Shown here in pieces: positions 50,586-59,942 of a stretch of DNA of 64,000 bases (positions are counted from its first letter, which is position 1; each line of letters starts with the position of its first letter). A program made the position numbers and the translations under genes. The notes beneath the pieces were generated by a model. It saw only the letters and a program-made list of their open reading frames with translations, had not been told where the DNA came from and ran no database searches. Source of the stretch: Arcicella sp040387735 (GTDB taxonomy: Bacteria; Bacteroidota; Bacteroidia; Cytophagales; Spirosomataceae); assembly GCA_040387735.1 (NCBI GenBank), contig JAZKDE010000016.1:1-64000 (forward strand), written 5' to 3'.

Positions 50586-50612
50586 CTGCGGAGACGCATT
50601 CCGTCTCCCGCA
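50586..50612. repeat. GC-rich intergenic palindrome
   Basis: CTGCGGAGACG (50586-50596) and CGTCTCCCGCAG (50601-50612) pair with one bulge around a short loop. The word GAGACGCA also occurs in the 36459-36532 palindrome. It belongs to the dispersed set of variable hairpins. Confidence 0.6.
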
Positions 50613-50881
50613 GACACTGTACACCATTAACCATTTTTATAAACAAAAACTAACCAAATCACCTTAATATCAAGGGATTGTAAAATATCTTTATCGAATT
50701 GTAAATGAATCAAATCATTAAACAATGCTATACTATGCTAACTTATTACTATGCAAATATAAAAATATTTTTACCTATTCAAAATTAATTTATAATATTT
50801 TATGATAAAATGTGTTAATCGCCGTGTAGTAAGCTAAAAACTGTAATTTTGCTATATAACAAGCCACCTTAAAATTCATAA

Positions 50882-51895
50882 ATGAAAAATATTACTTTCA
50901 CGGCCAACTCCAGCAAACCTAAATTCCAGCAGTTAATTGAGTTTATCATTAACGCTATCGAAGATGGGTCGCTTATTCGAGGACAACGATTACCTTCTAT
51001 CAATGAAGTATCCGAAAGTTCTGGAATTGCTCGTATGACGGTAGCAAAGGCTTACGACGAACTCAGAGAGTTGGGTTTGGTAACATCACATCACGGCAAA
51101 GGATTTTACGTTTCCAGCACTGACACACGTAGCCAACTTAATATTTTTGTCCTTTTTGATGCTCTAACTCCTTATAAAGAAATTCTGTATGAAAGTCTAA
51201 TTGCTGAATTGGGTGACGAAGTCAATGTAAACATTTTCTTTCACCACCATAACTTAAAGGTTTTTGAAAATCTACTCCTCAATAATATTGGACATTATAA
51301 CTTTTTTGTAGTGATGCCTCATTTCAACGAAAATGTATCCACTATTCTCCAAAATATTCCCAAAGAGAAATTACTAATTTTAGATATTGATGCTCCAAAA
51401 CTGGGTGAAGATTACGCCATTCTTTATCAAGATTTTGAACAAAATATTTATCAAGGACTAACGGATGCTTCATTATTAATCAAAAAATATGAAACACTTT
51501 CTTTGGTTTTAAGTAGCAAAAGTTTTCAATATACCCCCATTGGAATCATCAATGGATTTGAGCGTTTTTGTAACGAAAATAATATTTCTTACGAAATTAT
51601 TTCTAATTTGGAAGAAGAAGAACACCTTCAAAAAGACCATGCTTATTTAGTTTTCAGGGAAAATGATTTAGTTAGATTTATCAATTGGTCAACTAAAAAA
51701 GGTTGGAAATTGGGCGAAGATATTGGACTAATTTCTTACGATGATACCCCAATAAAAGAGATTTTAGCGGAAGGAATCTCTGTAATTTCCAATGATTTCG
51801 TTTTAATGGGAAAACGAGCGGCAGAAATGATTTTATCAAAAGAAAAAGGTCGATTTACAAATGCCAGCCGATTTATTGAGCGAAAATCACTGTGA
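50882..51895 (+). CDS. GntR-family regulator with LacI-like ligand-binding domain
   Basis: A regulator of 337 residues. The N-terminal winged helix (about 10-80) has the GntR signature GQRLPSINEVSESSGIARMTVAKAYDELRELGLVTSHHGKGFYV. The rest (about 85-335) is a periplasmic-binding-protein fold as in LacI-type regulators: LNIFVLFDALTPYKEILYESL, and the end DIGLISYDDTPIKEIL and ISNDFVLMGKRAAEMIL. This fusion (AraR-type of Bacillus) binds sugars directly. It stands alone, divergent from the esterase fusion gene, which is its most obvious target. The effector is probably a carbohydrate. Confidence 0.92.
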   Translation: MKNITFTANSSKPKFQQLIEFIINAIEDGSLIRGQRLPSINEVSESSGIARMTVAKAYDELRELGLVTSHHGKGFYVSSTDTRSQLNIFVLFDALTPYKEILYESLIAELGDEVNVNIFFHHHNLKVFENLLLNNIGHYNFFVVMPHFNENVSTILQNIPKEKLLILDIDAPKLGEDYAILYQDFEQNIYQGLTDASLLIKKYETLSLVLSSKSFQYTPIGIINGFERFCNENNISYEIISNLEEEEHLQKDHAYLVFRENDLVRFINWSTKKGWKLGEDIGLISYDDTPIKEILAEGISVISNDFVLMGKRAAEMILSKEKGRFTNASRFIERKSL

Positions 51896-52105
51896 TTTTT
51901 GTCTTATTATCCAAATCAAATCCCATTTTTGAAATTTAATTTGGATAATAATTATTCGGAATGCTTCATATTCATCATTAAGGATATAAACTATCCGAGC
52001 AAATACTCCATTTTAAGTCTGCCCAAATAATAACGTTATGGAACATACGTAAAAGGTTAGAAACGTAGCTTAATAAATATCAAAAGTCGTTAGTTGGATC
52101 CATTA

Positions 52106-52675
52106 TTAAGCATCTTTCTTAATTTTTTCAACCATTGACCCTTCAAATCTTGAAGTGAAATCAACGTTTGAAGAAGAAAATGGATTTCTCGTTCCACCAA
52201 CTAAAGGCATTTTTGTCGATTTTGTTAAATTACCTAGTCTAATGGCACTAATGGACACATTGTCAACCATAATTCCTTCTGAATTGACCGAGTTTACAAT
52301 CATTTCAACGTGACTATCAACGTCCAGCGAAACACCAAGATTCATTGAAATTACGGCATCTCTACCTCCTGGAACATCGCTAAATTTATAAATATCCATG
52401 TGGTCAACCCAATAAGGGCGATAGTCTCCCAGAACCATTCCCGTTGGAATTCGGGGGAATAAACTCATCAAAACGGTATCTTCAGAGTTATTGCAAATAA
52501 GTTTGCTTTCAAAAATTTGGTTGTAATCAAATCGTCTTCCTGCCGCAATAGCGATTACATTAGCTTTGCTAAAAATCAAGTATTCTCCTGCGGGTAAGTT
52601 CAACCTTGCAACTACCTGATTCCATTTTGCTATTTTTTGGGGTTGATCCAATTGAATCATGAATCCATCTATCAT
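52106..52675 (-). CDS. Hypothetical beta-rich protein
   Basis: I do not recognise this protein of 189 residues. It has no signal peptide or membrane helix. Visible features are a beta-rich N-terminal part (AGEYLIFSKANVIAIAAG), conserved-looking aromatic segment DYRPYWVDHMDIYKF near residue 85, and a strongly alternating region VSLDVDSHVEMIVNS near 113. The C-terminal RNPFSSSNVDFTSRFEGS is Ser-rich. It lies alone between the GntR gene and a DUF4440-like gene, 69 bases apart from the latter on the same strand. Normal codon use and clean ends support a real gene. Confidence 0.65.
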   Translation of the reverse strand: MIDGFMIQLDQPQKIAKWNQVVARLNLPAGEYLIFSKANVIAIAAGRRFDYNQIFESKLICNNSEDTVLMSLFPRIPTGMVLGDYRPYWVDHMDIYKFSDVPGGRDAVISMNLGVSLDVDSHVEMIVNSVNSEGIMVDNVSISAIRLGNLTKSTKMPLVGGTRNPFSSSNVDFTSRFEGSMVEKIKKDA

Positions 52676-52744
52676 CTTAGTATTTATTTAAAGTTGAAAA
52701 TATGTAAATTAAACGCCAATAAAGTTTGCGAATATTTCTTTCCA

Positions 52745-53209
52745 TTAAGGTTTATATCCAACTGCTCCAACGTAAACAATTTTCCAAGCTTCACCCATTT
52801 TTTCTAAATATCGCACTTCATGAAAATTAGTTTCCACGCCGTTCGTAGCTTTTACGGTTTGGTCATAATAAGCAAAAGCTGATGTCCCATTGATACGAAT
52901 TACATAATTGAAATCTTTGAATGTGTCTCCATTCGGTTTGCCTAACATTGTCATAAACTCTTTGGTAGATTTTTCCACATCTTCGTTAGGATTTGCGGGC
53001 GTGTAATGAACATTGCCACTTTCTGCCACTAACATCAGCGAATAAGGTTTATAGGCATGGCAAGAAATCATGGCAGCGGCATCTCGGTCAATAAAAGATT
53101 GTGTTTCTTTTTCGACAACGGCTTTAATTGCAGCTTCATCTTTTGAATTTTGGGCAAAACCCTTCAAGGTCAATCCTAATAAAAGGATTGAAATACAGAT
53201 TGTTTTCAT
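52745..53209 (-). CDS. Exported SnoaL/DUF4440-like (NTF2-fold) protein
   Basis: A protein of 154 residues with a signal peptide ending GFAQ (about residue 20). The NTF2-like fold is shown by EAAIKAVVEKETQSFIDRDAAAMISCHA, then a central VIRINGTSAFAYYDQTVKA and the C-terminal VRYLEKMGEAWKIVYVGAVGY, which are the usual DUF4440 helix and strand blocks. Such proteins bind small ligands or act as cyclases or isomerases; a catalytic role is not evident. It may share a transcript with the hypothetical gene downstream. Confidence 0.85.
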   Translation of the reverse strand: MKTICISILLLGLTLKGFAQNSKDEAAIKAVVEKETQSFIDRDAAAMISCHAYKPYSLMLVAESGNVHYTPANPNEDVEKSTKEFMTMLGKPNGDTFKDFNYVIRINGTSAFAYYDQTVKATNGVETNFHEVRYLEKMGEAWKIVYVGAVGYKP

Positions 53210-53578
53210 CGTTTTTGCGTTGCGTCGCCACGTTTGTTTAGATTATAAGAAGTTTTAATTTGGGAACTATACACCTATTTTCACATGATAGTTTTTATAG
53301 CGAACCGATACGAAAGATTTATTTCATCTTCTTTCATAAAATTGAAAAAAGCGTTGTGGCTCTCGCAATTATTATCAGCCCAAACGAAGTTCAAATTACC
53401 CGTTTTGGCAAAGCGTTACTCATGCAGTTTGTCGAAATCTGGGTAGCTGGGAATGCAAGAAGCAATGGTTATTCCAAGAAATAAATTGTCAGAATACTTT
53501 AAAATACCCATTTTGTTATCATTTTAGTATTTTAAAGATCTTTCAATGCAATAAAGTGATTCTTTAATACTTGAATGA
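53210..53578. other. Intergenic region without a supported gene
   Basis: About 370 bases. An open frame of 74 codons starting with TTG at 53260 shows no recognisable domain, start signal or neighbour context, and I do not annotate it. The right part before 53579 is AT-rich and could hold a terminator for the minus-strand gene, but no clear stem is visible. Confidence 0.4.
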
Positions 53579-54280
53579 TTAAAAAAAAATTCTCACAAAC
53601 CACTCCCCGAACGTCTGCCACCAACTCGCCATTTGAAAACTCCAACAGAGATGAGAAGCAATCAAAACGGTGAGAATTACCAGAAACGGTTTGATTGATG
53701 CACCTTTAAAATAATCAAAAAGGATAAAAATAATAGCAATAATTTCGGATAGAAACATGGTGTAAATAATGGCAATAGGAAACGGAATTCCACCAAAAAT
53801 AATCAAGGCTCTACCAACGCCAGGACCAATCATTAGTAAGGATGTTCCAATCATGTAACGTAAGTGAGAAGCGGTATTTTTCTTGTTAACCATTGCCATT
53901 ATATAGAAAAAACCAAAAGCAAATATGGCGATTATATCCAAACTCAAACCACCAATTACGACGGGTCTTGGCATCAGCGAAAGGTTTTTAAAATACACTG
54001 CCTTTGTCACTAAGAAAATAGAGAATAGCAACAAAGGAATTTGAAGATAAGACACTTTACCCAATTGCCGATGCCATTCCCGTTTGTTCATTCGTATAAG
54101 AATAGGTTGAACGATGAGCATAAAAAACCAAGACATTAACATTGCTCCGTGAAAATGATGTGCAGCAGAAAGTCCTTCAAAGTTGGGAAATTTGACGGTG
54201 TACGTAAAATGAAAACCGACAAAGGCACACAATAAAACTCCAATAAAAAAGTAGCTGATATTCTGATAAGATTTTTCCAT
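53579..54280 (-). CDS. Multi-pass membrane protein of unknown function
   Basis: A protein of 233 residues with about seven hydrophobic helices. Conserved-looking blocks are FHFTYTVKFPNFEGLSAAHHFHGAMLMSWFFMLIVQPILIR (His-rich first loop and helix 2) and KREWHRQLGKVSY. The layout, with paired His in helices near the start, resembles small haem or quinone membrane proteins such as DUF2306-like families, but I cannot assign it. Its gene starts 12 bases after the stop of the upstream lipoprotein gene, so the two are co-transcribed and may act together in the envelope. Confidence 0.75.
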   Translation of the reverse strand: MEKSYQNISYFFIGVLLCAFVGFHFTYTVKFPNFEGLSAAHHFHGAMLMSWFFMLIVQPILIRMNKREWHRQLGKVSYLQIPLLLFSIFLVTKAVYFKNLSLMPRPVVIGGLSLDIIAIFAFGFFYIMAMVNKKNTASHLRYMIGTSLLMIGPGVGRALIIFGGIPFPIAIIYTMFLSEIIAIIFILFDYFKGASIKPFLVILTVLIASHLCWSFQMASWWQTFGEWFVRIFF

Positions 54281-54292
54281 GTTAGTATTTGT

Positions 54293-54910
54293 TTATTGTT
54301 TGACGATTCTTTTAAGTTTCCTCCACATAATGAAAAACATCAGAAACCCTCCCACTAAAAATGCCCCTAAAATTCTGATTACTTGTGTTTTGAATACATC
54401 ACCATAATCAACGGGTTCTGTTCCTTGCCCAGCCACCATGCACCACTGCTCGCCCTTCTTGATGAATGTTTCCAAGCGACAAACGTTCAAACTAAATTCA
54501 CCTGCGGGAGTTTCGAGCGTTACGTGTACCACATAATTCAAAACAGCAGTCTTCCCTTCATTATAAATTCTGATAATCTCACTATTAGGAATAAATTCTA
54601 CTTTTTTGAATTTAACGGCATCTTTTTCAAATCCTTTTTTCCATTTTTCAAAACCAATCGACCTCATACCTTCTGGGCCAACGGCCACATTATCATCGGT
54701 ACATTCGGTGGTTCGTGGTTTTGAAAAGGCTTTGTCTGGCGTATCAGCACGTCGTAAAGCCATCACTTCTTTTCTGACTTCGGGGTAACTTGTTAAATCC
54801 AACTTAGTGGAATCTTCTTTAGTAAGAGCATATTTGGCCATGTCAATTTTATTAACACAAGCAGACAGCGATAGTATAAATACAAAAAAAATGAGATAAA
54901 TAGTTTTCAT
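54293..54910 (-). CDS. Lipoprotein with NTF2-like domain and C-terminal transmembrane helix
   Basis: A protein of 205 residues with signal and lipobox LSLSACVN (Cys18). The central part (about 60-165) has NTF2-like features: EKWKKGFEKDAVKFKKVEFIPNSEIIRIYNEGKTAVLNYVVHVTLE and RLETFIKKGEQWCMVAGQGTE. A single hydrophobic helix near 178-195 (ILGAFLVGGFLMFFIMW) is followed by a basic tail. Having both a lipid anchor and a membrane helix is unusual; the N-terminal segment may simply be the first of two helices. It is upstream of, and probably co-transcribed with, the seven-helix protein. Confidence 0.72.
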   Translation of the reverse strand: MKTIYLIFFVFILSLSACVNKIDMAKYALTKEDSTKLDLTSYPEVRKEVMALRRADTPDKAFSKPRTTECTDDNVAVGPEGMRSIGFEKWKKGFEKDAVKFKKVEFIPNSEIIRIYNEGKTAVLNYVVHVTLETPAGEFSLNVCRLETFIKKGEQWCMVAGQGTEPVDYGDVFKTQVIRILGAFLVGGFLMFFIMWRKLKRIVKQ

Positions 54911-55147
54911 AACGTTAGTTGTGGGATTAGTAACTTTAACGATACAAAACTACCTTTTAATCAAACGCCAGTAAATAACCTATTACACGCTAAACTTATC
55001 TATAACAAACTGAAAATAAAGCAATTATCATTCATTATCACAAAATACTACCGTTTAGTAAATAATGAATAACCCTTTATACACACGGGGAAAATAAAAA
55101 ACACGCCTCTGTTAAAAGCGTGTTCTGTCCAATAAAATTTATGATTC

Positions 55148-56185
55148 CTAAACAAACATCTTCTTCACATTTGTAAGTCGCCCTTTTACTTTAAAACCAA
55201 AATCTTGGCTTTCGACCATTTCTTTACCCCAATCTCGCAATCGTGAAAAAGTACCATTTGTAGTCATATTCATAGCACCACACGAAGAATCTCCGAGTTC
55301 GTTACCTGGTCCCCATTCCCACAGCATATAGCCAACCATATTATTAGTACAAAGTTTAGCAAATCTCTTATAATCAACCTCTCCTTCTTCGCATTTTCCT
55401 TCAGCACCATATTTTGAAAGTTCGCCAATCACGAAACAAAATCCATCCGTAACTGCTTGATTAAAAATTTCTTCCACAAAAGTTTGCCCGTCAGTAAATC
55501 GCTTAGGCCAATAAGAATGAAAAGAAAAAATTAAGTTTTTTTGAGTGTCAGCATTTAGTAATTCGGTTGCTACATTTATTCCCAAACCACGCCTAACGAA
55601 GCTAAAACATTTCAGACTTTTTCCAAAATCCAATCCATCAATCATCAATGGTGATAAAATACCCGCTTCTCTAATTCTTTTTACAGCGATACTAAAGGAA
55701 TTCACAAATGCTGGTAGTTTAGCATTTAATTCGTTTTCAGAATCATCACATTCCTCCGAAGCTTCGTTAGCGATATTAATAATTAAAGCGTCTTCATGTT
55801 TTTTCAAAACAGCTACCACATCTGGCCGACACCAAAAATCAACATATTTTGATAATTTAGAAAAGCCACTATCAGGTAAATCTCCCGTAAAATCCCAAAG
55901 TCCAATAATTGGTATCATTTTATTGGCTTTACAGTTGGCTATTACAGCATCTAATTCTTGAACCGATGACCTGACAACGTTACCATTAGCATCTTTTCTA
56001 CCCATTCCCCAAACTATTCTCACGCAGTTCGCTCCAGTTTTGGCAATTTCGGGGTAAATATTCAATCCAACTCTTTTATTAATATCTTGTTCGAAAATAA
56101 ACATTTTATTAACTCCCGTCAATATGATTCTTGTACCATTTGGAGCAAATAGTTTTGAACCTCTTATCTTTAATACTTTTCCCAT
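55148..56185 (-). CDS. GH5-like glycoside hydrolase (clan GH-A), apparently without signal peptide
   Basis: The sequence matches GH5-type beta-mannanases and endoglucanases. LTGVNKMFIF near the start, TGANCVRIVWGMG (about 50) and IINIANEAS (about 135), which holds the acid/base glutamate, are followed by HSYWP near 225 and the nucleophile in VIGELSKYG near 250; YMLWEWGPG near 287 is the usual last block. The length of 345 covers a single catalytic domain. No signal peptide is visible, so it may be cytosolic and act on imported oligosaccharides, or the true start lies elsewhere. It is 29 bases downstream of the LuxR response regulator gene, in one operon with the sensor kinase. Confidence 0.8.
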   Translation of the reverse strand: MGKVLKIRGSKLFAPNGTRIILTGVNKMFIFEQDINKRVGLNIYPEIAKTGANCVRIVWGMGRKDANGNVVRSSVQELDAVIANCKANKMIPIIGLWDFTGDLPDSGFSKLSKYVDFWCRPDVVAVLKKHEDALIINIANEASEECDDSENELNAKLPAFVNSFSIAVKRIREAGILSPLMIDGLDFGKSLKCFSFVRRGLGINVATELLNADTQKNLIFSFHSYWPKRFTDGQTFVEEIFNQAVTDGFCFVIGELSKYGAEGKCEEGEVDYKRFAKLCTNNMVGYMLWEWGPGNELGDSSCGAMNMTTNGTFSRLRDWGKEMVESQDFGFKVKGRLTNVKKMFV

Positions 56186-56214
56186 CGGTAATATATTTTT
56201 AGAGATAATGTTAA

Positions 56215-56847
56215 TTACTCATTCAACAAACGCTCCTGTATTGCCTTCGCCACCGCTTCTGTACCACATTGTACATGGAGTTTTTGATAAATATTTTTCA
56301 AATGTCGCCTGACTGTCTCAATGGAAATAGTACATTCAATGCCAATCATTCGGTACGAAAAGCCTTTGGTTAATAATTCCAAAATTTCTTTTTCTCGTTC
56401 GGTCAAATGATAATTATTCTTAGGTTTTTCTGCCTTTCTAAAAGTTTGTAAAACACGTGTTGCAATACCCGCTGACATAGGTGCTCCTCCCGCAAGGACT
56501 TCTTTAATGGCATTAAAAAGGAAAGTGGGAGCATCTTTTTTCAAAATATACCCATCTGCTCCGTAACTCAAACAAGTAAATAATCGGTCATCATCATCAA
56601 AAACAGTGTGCATAAGTATCTTGACATCGGGGAAAAACTTTTTTACCTCTCGAACACCCCCAATTCCATCGTGTTCTGGCATATCAATGTCCATTATAAT
56701 CACGTCTGGTTGGTCTTGGATGACTTTATTTAAAATATCCTTTGCATTTGGGTATGAGCCTTTTACCGTAAATTCGTTTGAACTACCAATGAGCATTTCA
56801 ATCAAATCACGGAGTTTTTCATTGTCTTCATATATAGAAATTGTCAT
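56215..56847 (-). CDS. LuxR/NarL-family response regulator
   Basis: A protein of 210 residues. The receiver domain (about 1-120) has ISIYEDNEKLRDLIEMLI, the phospho-acceptor Asp in VIIMDIDMPEHDG (about D55), ILMHTVFDDDDR and ILKKDAPTF with the conserved Lys. The LuxR helix-turn-helix (about 145-208) reads LTEREKEILELLTKGFSYRMIGIECTISIETVRRHLKNIYQKL. It is the cognate partner of the upstream Reg_prop sensor kinase gene, 122 bases away on the same strand. It probably activates the downstream GH5 gene or other targets. Confidence 0.95.
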   Translation of the reverse strand: MTISIYEDNEKLRDLIEMLIGSSNEFTVKGSYPNAKDILNKVIQDQPDVIIMDIDMPEHDGIGGVREVKKFFPDVKILMHTVFDDDDRLFTCLSYGADGYILKKDAPTFLFNAIKEVLAGGAPMSAGIATRVLQTFRKAEKPKNNYHLTEREKEILELLTKGFSYRMIGIECTISIETVRRHLKNIYQKLHVQCGTEAVAKAIQERLLNE

Positions 56848-56969
56848 GTCTTTGGCCCAAACTTAAACTGAGTATTTGGTTTAGTGATATGGAAAGGAGA
56901 ATATTGTACAAAGGACGAGATTATTTAAGTGCTTGTAAATAACCCTTTTGTGTGATATTCACGCAATAA

Positions 56970-59942
56970 TTATATTGAAAATGCTAACATCACTTTTGTT
57001 CCAGTATCAATCTTAGCATCAATTGTGAGTTTACCATGAAGTTTTTCAGCCCGATTTTTCATATTTTTAATACCATTTCGAGTAGTCGTTTGAGAAACAT
57101 CAAATCCAACGCCATTATCGAGAATCGTTAACTGAAATTTTCCGTTTTCAAAGCCAATTTCTATCATTGCTTTTGAACAGTTGGCGTATTTAATGAGATT
57201 ATTAACTGCTTCTTTAAAAATTAAATAAACATCTCTTCTCTGTTCCATCGACAATTTAATATCTTCAACCATATCTGGTGTAATAATCTGATAATCAATT
57301 CCTTTAGCATCAAAAAGTTCAGCCGCATGGCGACTCATTCGAGCAATGATACTCAATAATTCATCATTTTTGGGATTTATACTCCACACAATATCATCAA
57401 TTGAGTTACCAATAGTAAGAGCATCATCGGTAATTCTACCCAGTAAAGAATAAGCAGGATGATTTTCGGCAACTTGCTTTTTAGCGATAGTACTCAAAAT
57501 ACCAATACCGCTGAGGGTTGCCCCGATTTCGTCGTGTAAGTCAGTAGAAATGCGATTTCGAACGGCTTGTAATTGCAATAACTGATTAATTCGGTACCGA
57601 TAAAAAGCGTAAACTAAGCCTAAAATTAAAGCCAATTCAATGAGCCGAAACCACCAAGTTCGCCAAAAAGGTGCTTCAATGGTGATTTTCAAGGACTTTT
57701 CGGCAGTTATTTGTCCATTATCCGACAATGACCGAATTTTGAAGTTATAAGTATTTTCTGGGACATTCGAGAAATGAATATTTGCAGGATTCTTCACCGT
57801 AATCCATTCATTATCAAAACCTTCCAATTGATATTGCAGTTTGATACTTTCAGGTTTTGCATAATCAATTCCCACAAAATCAATCGAAAAAGAGCTCTCA
57901 TCTGGCTTCAAATCAATACTATTATTCTCGCCAATGTAAGTGGCACTAACTAATGATTTTTCATTGACTTTTATATCCGTAAAATATAGTCTGGGAGGTG
58001 TTTTTGAATTAAGTTCTTTCGGGCTAATGACCGTAATGCCATCCAAACCAGCAAACATCATACGTCCATCAGGAAGTTTAAAACTTCCATACCAATCATA
58101 TTCAGTTGAAGTAGCACCGTCTTTTTCGGTAAAGTTTTTAAAGACATTTAATTTTTTATTATAGAAAGAAATTCCTCGATTAGTGACTAACCAAAAATCT
58201 CCATTTTTAGCAGGAATATACGTTGTTACCGAATTATCGGGTAGGCCTTTGGCTTCATCCCAAATATCATATTGATGAGTTCGGACATCAAATTTCCAAA
58301 GTCCCCGATTAGTACAAAGCCATATTTTGTGTCCATCATCTACATCAGGAATAATATTAAATACATTAGCTTCGAGTTTTTTACTGGTTTGTACTTTCCA
58401 CTTACCCAACCTTTTTTTCAAGATATAGAAATTATTCCACCAGTTGCTTGAGAAAAATAATTGTTCAGTAGTTTTATCATAATAAAGAGGCATATTAACC
58501 TGAAATTGTGGCTGATTTAACTCCTCAATTAAACTGGCAGCGTAGATTTTCCCTTGCTTTTTGATGCTATAAAAACCCGTTGATGCCCCGGCAATTAATT
58601 CATCCGCAGAAACCACAGCAATTGAATGAATAAATTCTTCAGCCTTATTTTTAATGGGAATATGTTGAATTACTTTAAAATCATCATCTAATATTAAAAC
58701 CTCACCCAAACCACAAGCAAAAATCGTACTATCCACTCCATAAACCATATTATCTGCCGCAGGATATTCTTTTATTTTCTCTACGAGTTTACCATTGGTA
58801 TCTAAAATAACGATTCCTCCTTGCTGTAATTTAACGGAGATTTTATTCTTGTGAATAAACGAATATGCTATTACATTATTGACAAGTTTATATTTCTGAA
58901 CATCATCTTTACTGAGCCAATGTAGTGTATTTGAAGTATTTAAGTTCGTAAAATCTATTCCCCAGCCTAATAAATTAATGAATAGATTTTGATTTTTATC
59001 AATAAAAATATCTTCCGCCCAGTTAGTACGTAAACTATTGGGATTGGTGGGATTATGTTGAAATCGTTGAATAAATTTCAACTGTTTCGTGTCAAATATC
59101 AATACGCCAAGGTCATTTGAGCCAGCGAATAATTGAGTGCTATTGGGACGAAAAAAAACCGAAGTAAGCGTACCTATGCTTTTACCTTGAAAGGTATTAA
59201 AAGTCTGATATTGTAGGTTGCGATAATTAAACTTTACTAAGCCTAAATGAGTATTAGTAAGCCAAACTAATGAATCATTTTCGACAAAAAAATACCGAGC
59301 TAAATTAAGAGCGGGTTGCTTTTTACCGTCAAAGAATAAACTTGTCCTGACAACTTTATCTTCCTCGAGTGTAAACAACCCAAGCCCCGATTGATTATCT
59401 GAATAGAATATTTTCTTGACTTCTTGGAAAGGTTGAACGCCAACTTTAGCGTAATCAGAAGAAGTTTGGGTGATAAATTTAGCTATTTTATTAATTGGAT
59501 TATACACATAAATTCCCTTTCCAGCCACAATGAACCATATTCGATTCTGATTATCTACATAAAAAGGGAAATATTGTCGAGCCTTGCCATCTTTAATACA
59601 ATCAATATTATCAAAAGAATTTTTAAGACGTGAATAATGATTGAGTCCAGATTCCGAAGTAAACCACAAATCGGAATTCTTATCTTCTATAATATTTGCG
59701 ATGCTAACGCCAGAAATTGAGGAATTAAAAGGTTTGAAAACCTTACAAGTAGAACCATCAAAACGGTTTAATCCATTAAATGTTCCAACCCACAGAAACC
59801 CTTTTGAATCAGCTAAAAACGAAGCCGCATTATTATTTGACAATCCTCCTTCACGACTTAAATGATTGAAAGAAAGATTTAAGGACTGTCCTTTTATCCA
59901 ACCTCCGAGCAGAAAAAATATGGCTATAAAGTAAAATTTCAA
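56970..59942 (-). CDS. Reg_prop/Y_Y_Y two-component sensor histidine kinase
   Basis: A sensor kinase of 990 residues. The signal peptide (1-18) is followed by two Reg_prop-type propellers (about 20-690) with repeated FLADSKGFLWVGTFNGLNRF-like units, for example HKIWLCTNRGLWKFD and GDFWLVTNRGISFYN. A Y_Y_Y domain follows (about 700-765, SIKLQYQLEGFDNEWI), then one transmembrane helix near 775-790. The kinase core is HisKA_3 with LHDEIGATLSGIGILSTIA (phosphorylated His near 815) and a HATPase with NLIKYANCSKAMIEI and DNGVGFD. In the hybrid Bacteroides relatives such sensors bind glycans in the periplasm. It forms an operon with the LuxR regulator and GH5 genes. Confidence 0.95.
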   Translation of the reverse strand: MKFYFIAIFFLLGGWIKGQSLNLSFNHLSREGGLSNNNAASFLADSKGFLWVGTFNGLNRFDGSTCKVFKPFNSSISGVSIANIIEDKNSDLWFTSESGLNHYSRLKNSFDNIDCIKDGKARQYFPFYVDNQNRIWFIVAGKGIYVYNPINKIAKFITQTSSDYAKVGVQPFQEVKKIFYSDNQSGLGLFTLEEDKVVRTSLFFDGKKQPALNLARYFFVENDSLVWLTNTHLGLVKFNYRNLQYQTFNTFQGKSIGTLTSVFFRPNSTQLFAGSNDLGVLIFDTKQLKFIQRFQHNPTNPNSLRTNWAEDIFIDKNQNLFINLLGWGIDFTNLNTSNTLHWLSKDDVQKYKLVNNVIAYSFIHKNKISVKLQQGGIVILDTNGKLVEKIKEYPAADNMVYGVDSTIFACGLGEVLILDDDFKVIQHIPIKNKAEEFIHSIAVVSADELIAGASTGFYSIKKQGKIYAASLIEELNQPQFQVNMPLYYDKTTEQLFFSSNWWNNFYILKKRLGKWKVQTSKKLEANVFNIIPDVDDGHKIWLCTNRGLWKFDVRTHQYDIWDEAKGLPDNSVTTYIPAKNGDFWLVTNRGISFYNKKLNVFKNFTEKDGATSTEYDWYGSFKLPDGRMMFAGLDGITVISPKELNSKTPPRLYFTDIKVNEKSLVSATYIGENNSIDLKPDESSFSIDFVGIDYAKPESIKLQYQLEGFDNEWITVKNPANIHFSNVPENTYNFKIRSLSDNGQITAEKSLKITIEAPFWRTWWFRLIELALILGLVYAFYRYRINQLLQLQAVRNRISTDLHDEIGATLSGIGILSTIAKKQVAENHPAYSLLGRITDDALTIGNSIDDIVWSINPKNDELLSIIARMSRHAAELFDAKGIDYQIITPDMVEDIKLSMEQRRDVYLIFKEAVNNLIKYANCSKAMIEIGFENGKFQLTILDNGVGFDVSQTTTRNGIKNMKNRAEKLHGKLTIDAKIDTGTKVMLAFSI

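Larger units (their letters stand above)
50392..50881. other. Intergenic region between the esterase fusion gene and the GntR gene
   Basis: About 490 bases without a supported gene. It contains a hairpin with T-run on the minus strand (50500-50524), a GC-rich palindrome (50586-50612) and, upstream of the GntR gene, TAATTTTG (50844-50851), a good -7 match 30 bases from its ATG, without a clear -33 element. The rest is AT-rich. Confidence 0.5.

Noticed and set aside
53260..53484. A 74-codon gene starting with TTG
   Set aside because: No domain, no conserved motif, no upstream signal; it fits chance in an AT-rich spacer, although I cannot exclude a small protein.
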